Shown here: positions 22,813 through 23,093 of the stretch, piece after piece
Position numbering within the stretch: the first letter of the stretch is position 1
Layout: the number at the start of each line of letters is the position of its first letter
Origin: Chloroflexota bacterium
GTDB lineage: Bacteria; Chloroflexota; UBA6077; CF-72
Reading direction: 5' to 3'
NCBI GenBank assembly: GCA_019247135.1
Contig: JAFAPL010000194.1
Location: 1-23,093, forward strand
Length of the DNA stretch: 23,093 bases
Made by a program: the position numbers and the translations under genes
Notes under the pieces: generated by a model
Told to the model about the DNA's origin: nothing
The model's input: only the letters and a program-made list of their open reading frames with translations
The model's database searches: none

Positions 22813-23093
22813 GTGTCGGTGAGACCGCCGCGGCTGCTCGGCATTGACCTGGGCACGTCGTCAGTCAAAGTGGGCGTGTTCGCGCCCGACGGCGAGTTGG
22901 TCAGCTTCGCGCGTCGCGCCTACGAGCCGTCGGCCCATGCAACGCAGGCGGATCCGGAAGACTGGTGGTCAGCCACGGCTAGTGCGACGCGTGAGTCAAT
23001 GTCCGAGCTGGACCCGCGTGACATCAATGCACTCTGCGTTGGTGGTCAGGGCCCCACGCTGGTGTTGGTAGACGACCTCGGCCGTCCGATTCG
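22813..23093 (+). CDS. FGGY-family carbohydrate kinase, N-terminal part
   Basis: The frame runs off the right edge after about 93 codons. It begins with the ATP-binding phosphate-1 motif LLGIDLGTSSVKVGVFAPDG, as in xylulokinase, gluconokinase and glycerol kinase. ADPEDWWSATASATRE and INALCVGGQGPTLVLVDDLG then follow, the usual first domain of FGGY kinases. These enzymes phosphorylate a sugar or polyol after uptake; the substrate lies in the missing part. GTG codons at 22813 and 22819 are both possible starts, and neither has a convincing Shine-Dalgarno sequence. The gene is divergent from hsp20. Confidence 0.9.
   Translation, partial: MSVRPPRLLGIDLGTSSVKVGVFAPDGELVSFARRAYEPSAHATQADPEDWWSATASATRESMSELDPRDINALCVGGQGPTLVLVDDLGRPI

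Overview
This 23-kb window is chromosomal, high-GC DNA with densely packed genes on both strands. There are no tRNA or rRNA genes, insertion sequences, phage genes or CRISPR arrays. Several features fit a high-GC, probably soil or thermophilic member of the Chloroflexota: the leucyl-tRNA synthetase type, an RNase HIII, a TatA with a zinc-ribbon tail, an SUI1 protein with a small N-terminal CxxC motif, a small protein resembling the Os1348/NHLP clan, and frequent GTG/TTG starts. That assignment is inference from gene content and style, not from a marker gene tree.

Left part (1-6343). The window opens with the tail of an unidentified gene. A small NHLP-like protein follows, and its stop codon shares a CTAG with the stop of the convergent leuS. 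leuS is divergent from an SUI1/YciH-type initiation factor, with only 14 bp between the start codons. Next come an isoaspartyl-methyltransferase-like protein with a long C-terminal extension, a divergent MOSC-domain protein, a DUF1360 membrane protein and a tiny two-helix membrane protein.

Middle (6308-14970). A minus-strand operon encodes a dipeptide-type ABC importer (lipoprotein, two permeases, no ATPase) translationally coupled to a GNAT acetyltransferase. RNase HIII is divergent from it. A second minus-strand unit holds an OmpR-type response regulator, its histidine kinase and a metal-dependent amidohydrolase. Divergent from that is tatA with a zinc ribbon, closed by a strong intrinsic terminator.

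Right part (15029-23093). Three consecutive plus-strand carboxylate transporters of unrelated families (LctP, MHS-type MFS, OFA-type MFS) form an apparent organic-acid transport island without catabolic enzymes. The first has a long, structured leader. The third has a promoter whose -10 box lies between two GntR/FadR-like operator half-patterns. A TerC-family membrane protein, peptidyl-tRNA hydrolase, an amidohydrolase-fold protein that has lost key metal ligands, an Hsp20 chaperone and the start of an FGGY sugar kinase complete the window. Between hsp20 and the kinase lies a set of CGTTAGAG direct repeats at exact multiples of 11 bp.

The most interesting material is regulatory rather than a new gene cluster: the lctP leader, the tandem operator before the OFA transporter and the 11-bp phased repeat array. 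I see no convincing new multi-gene defence or biosynthetic system.
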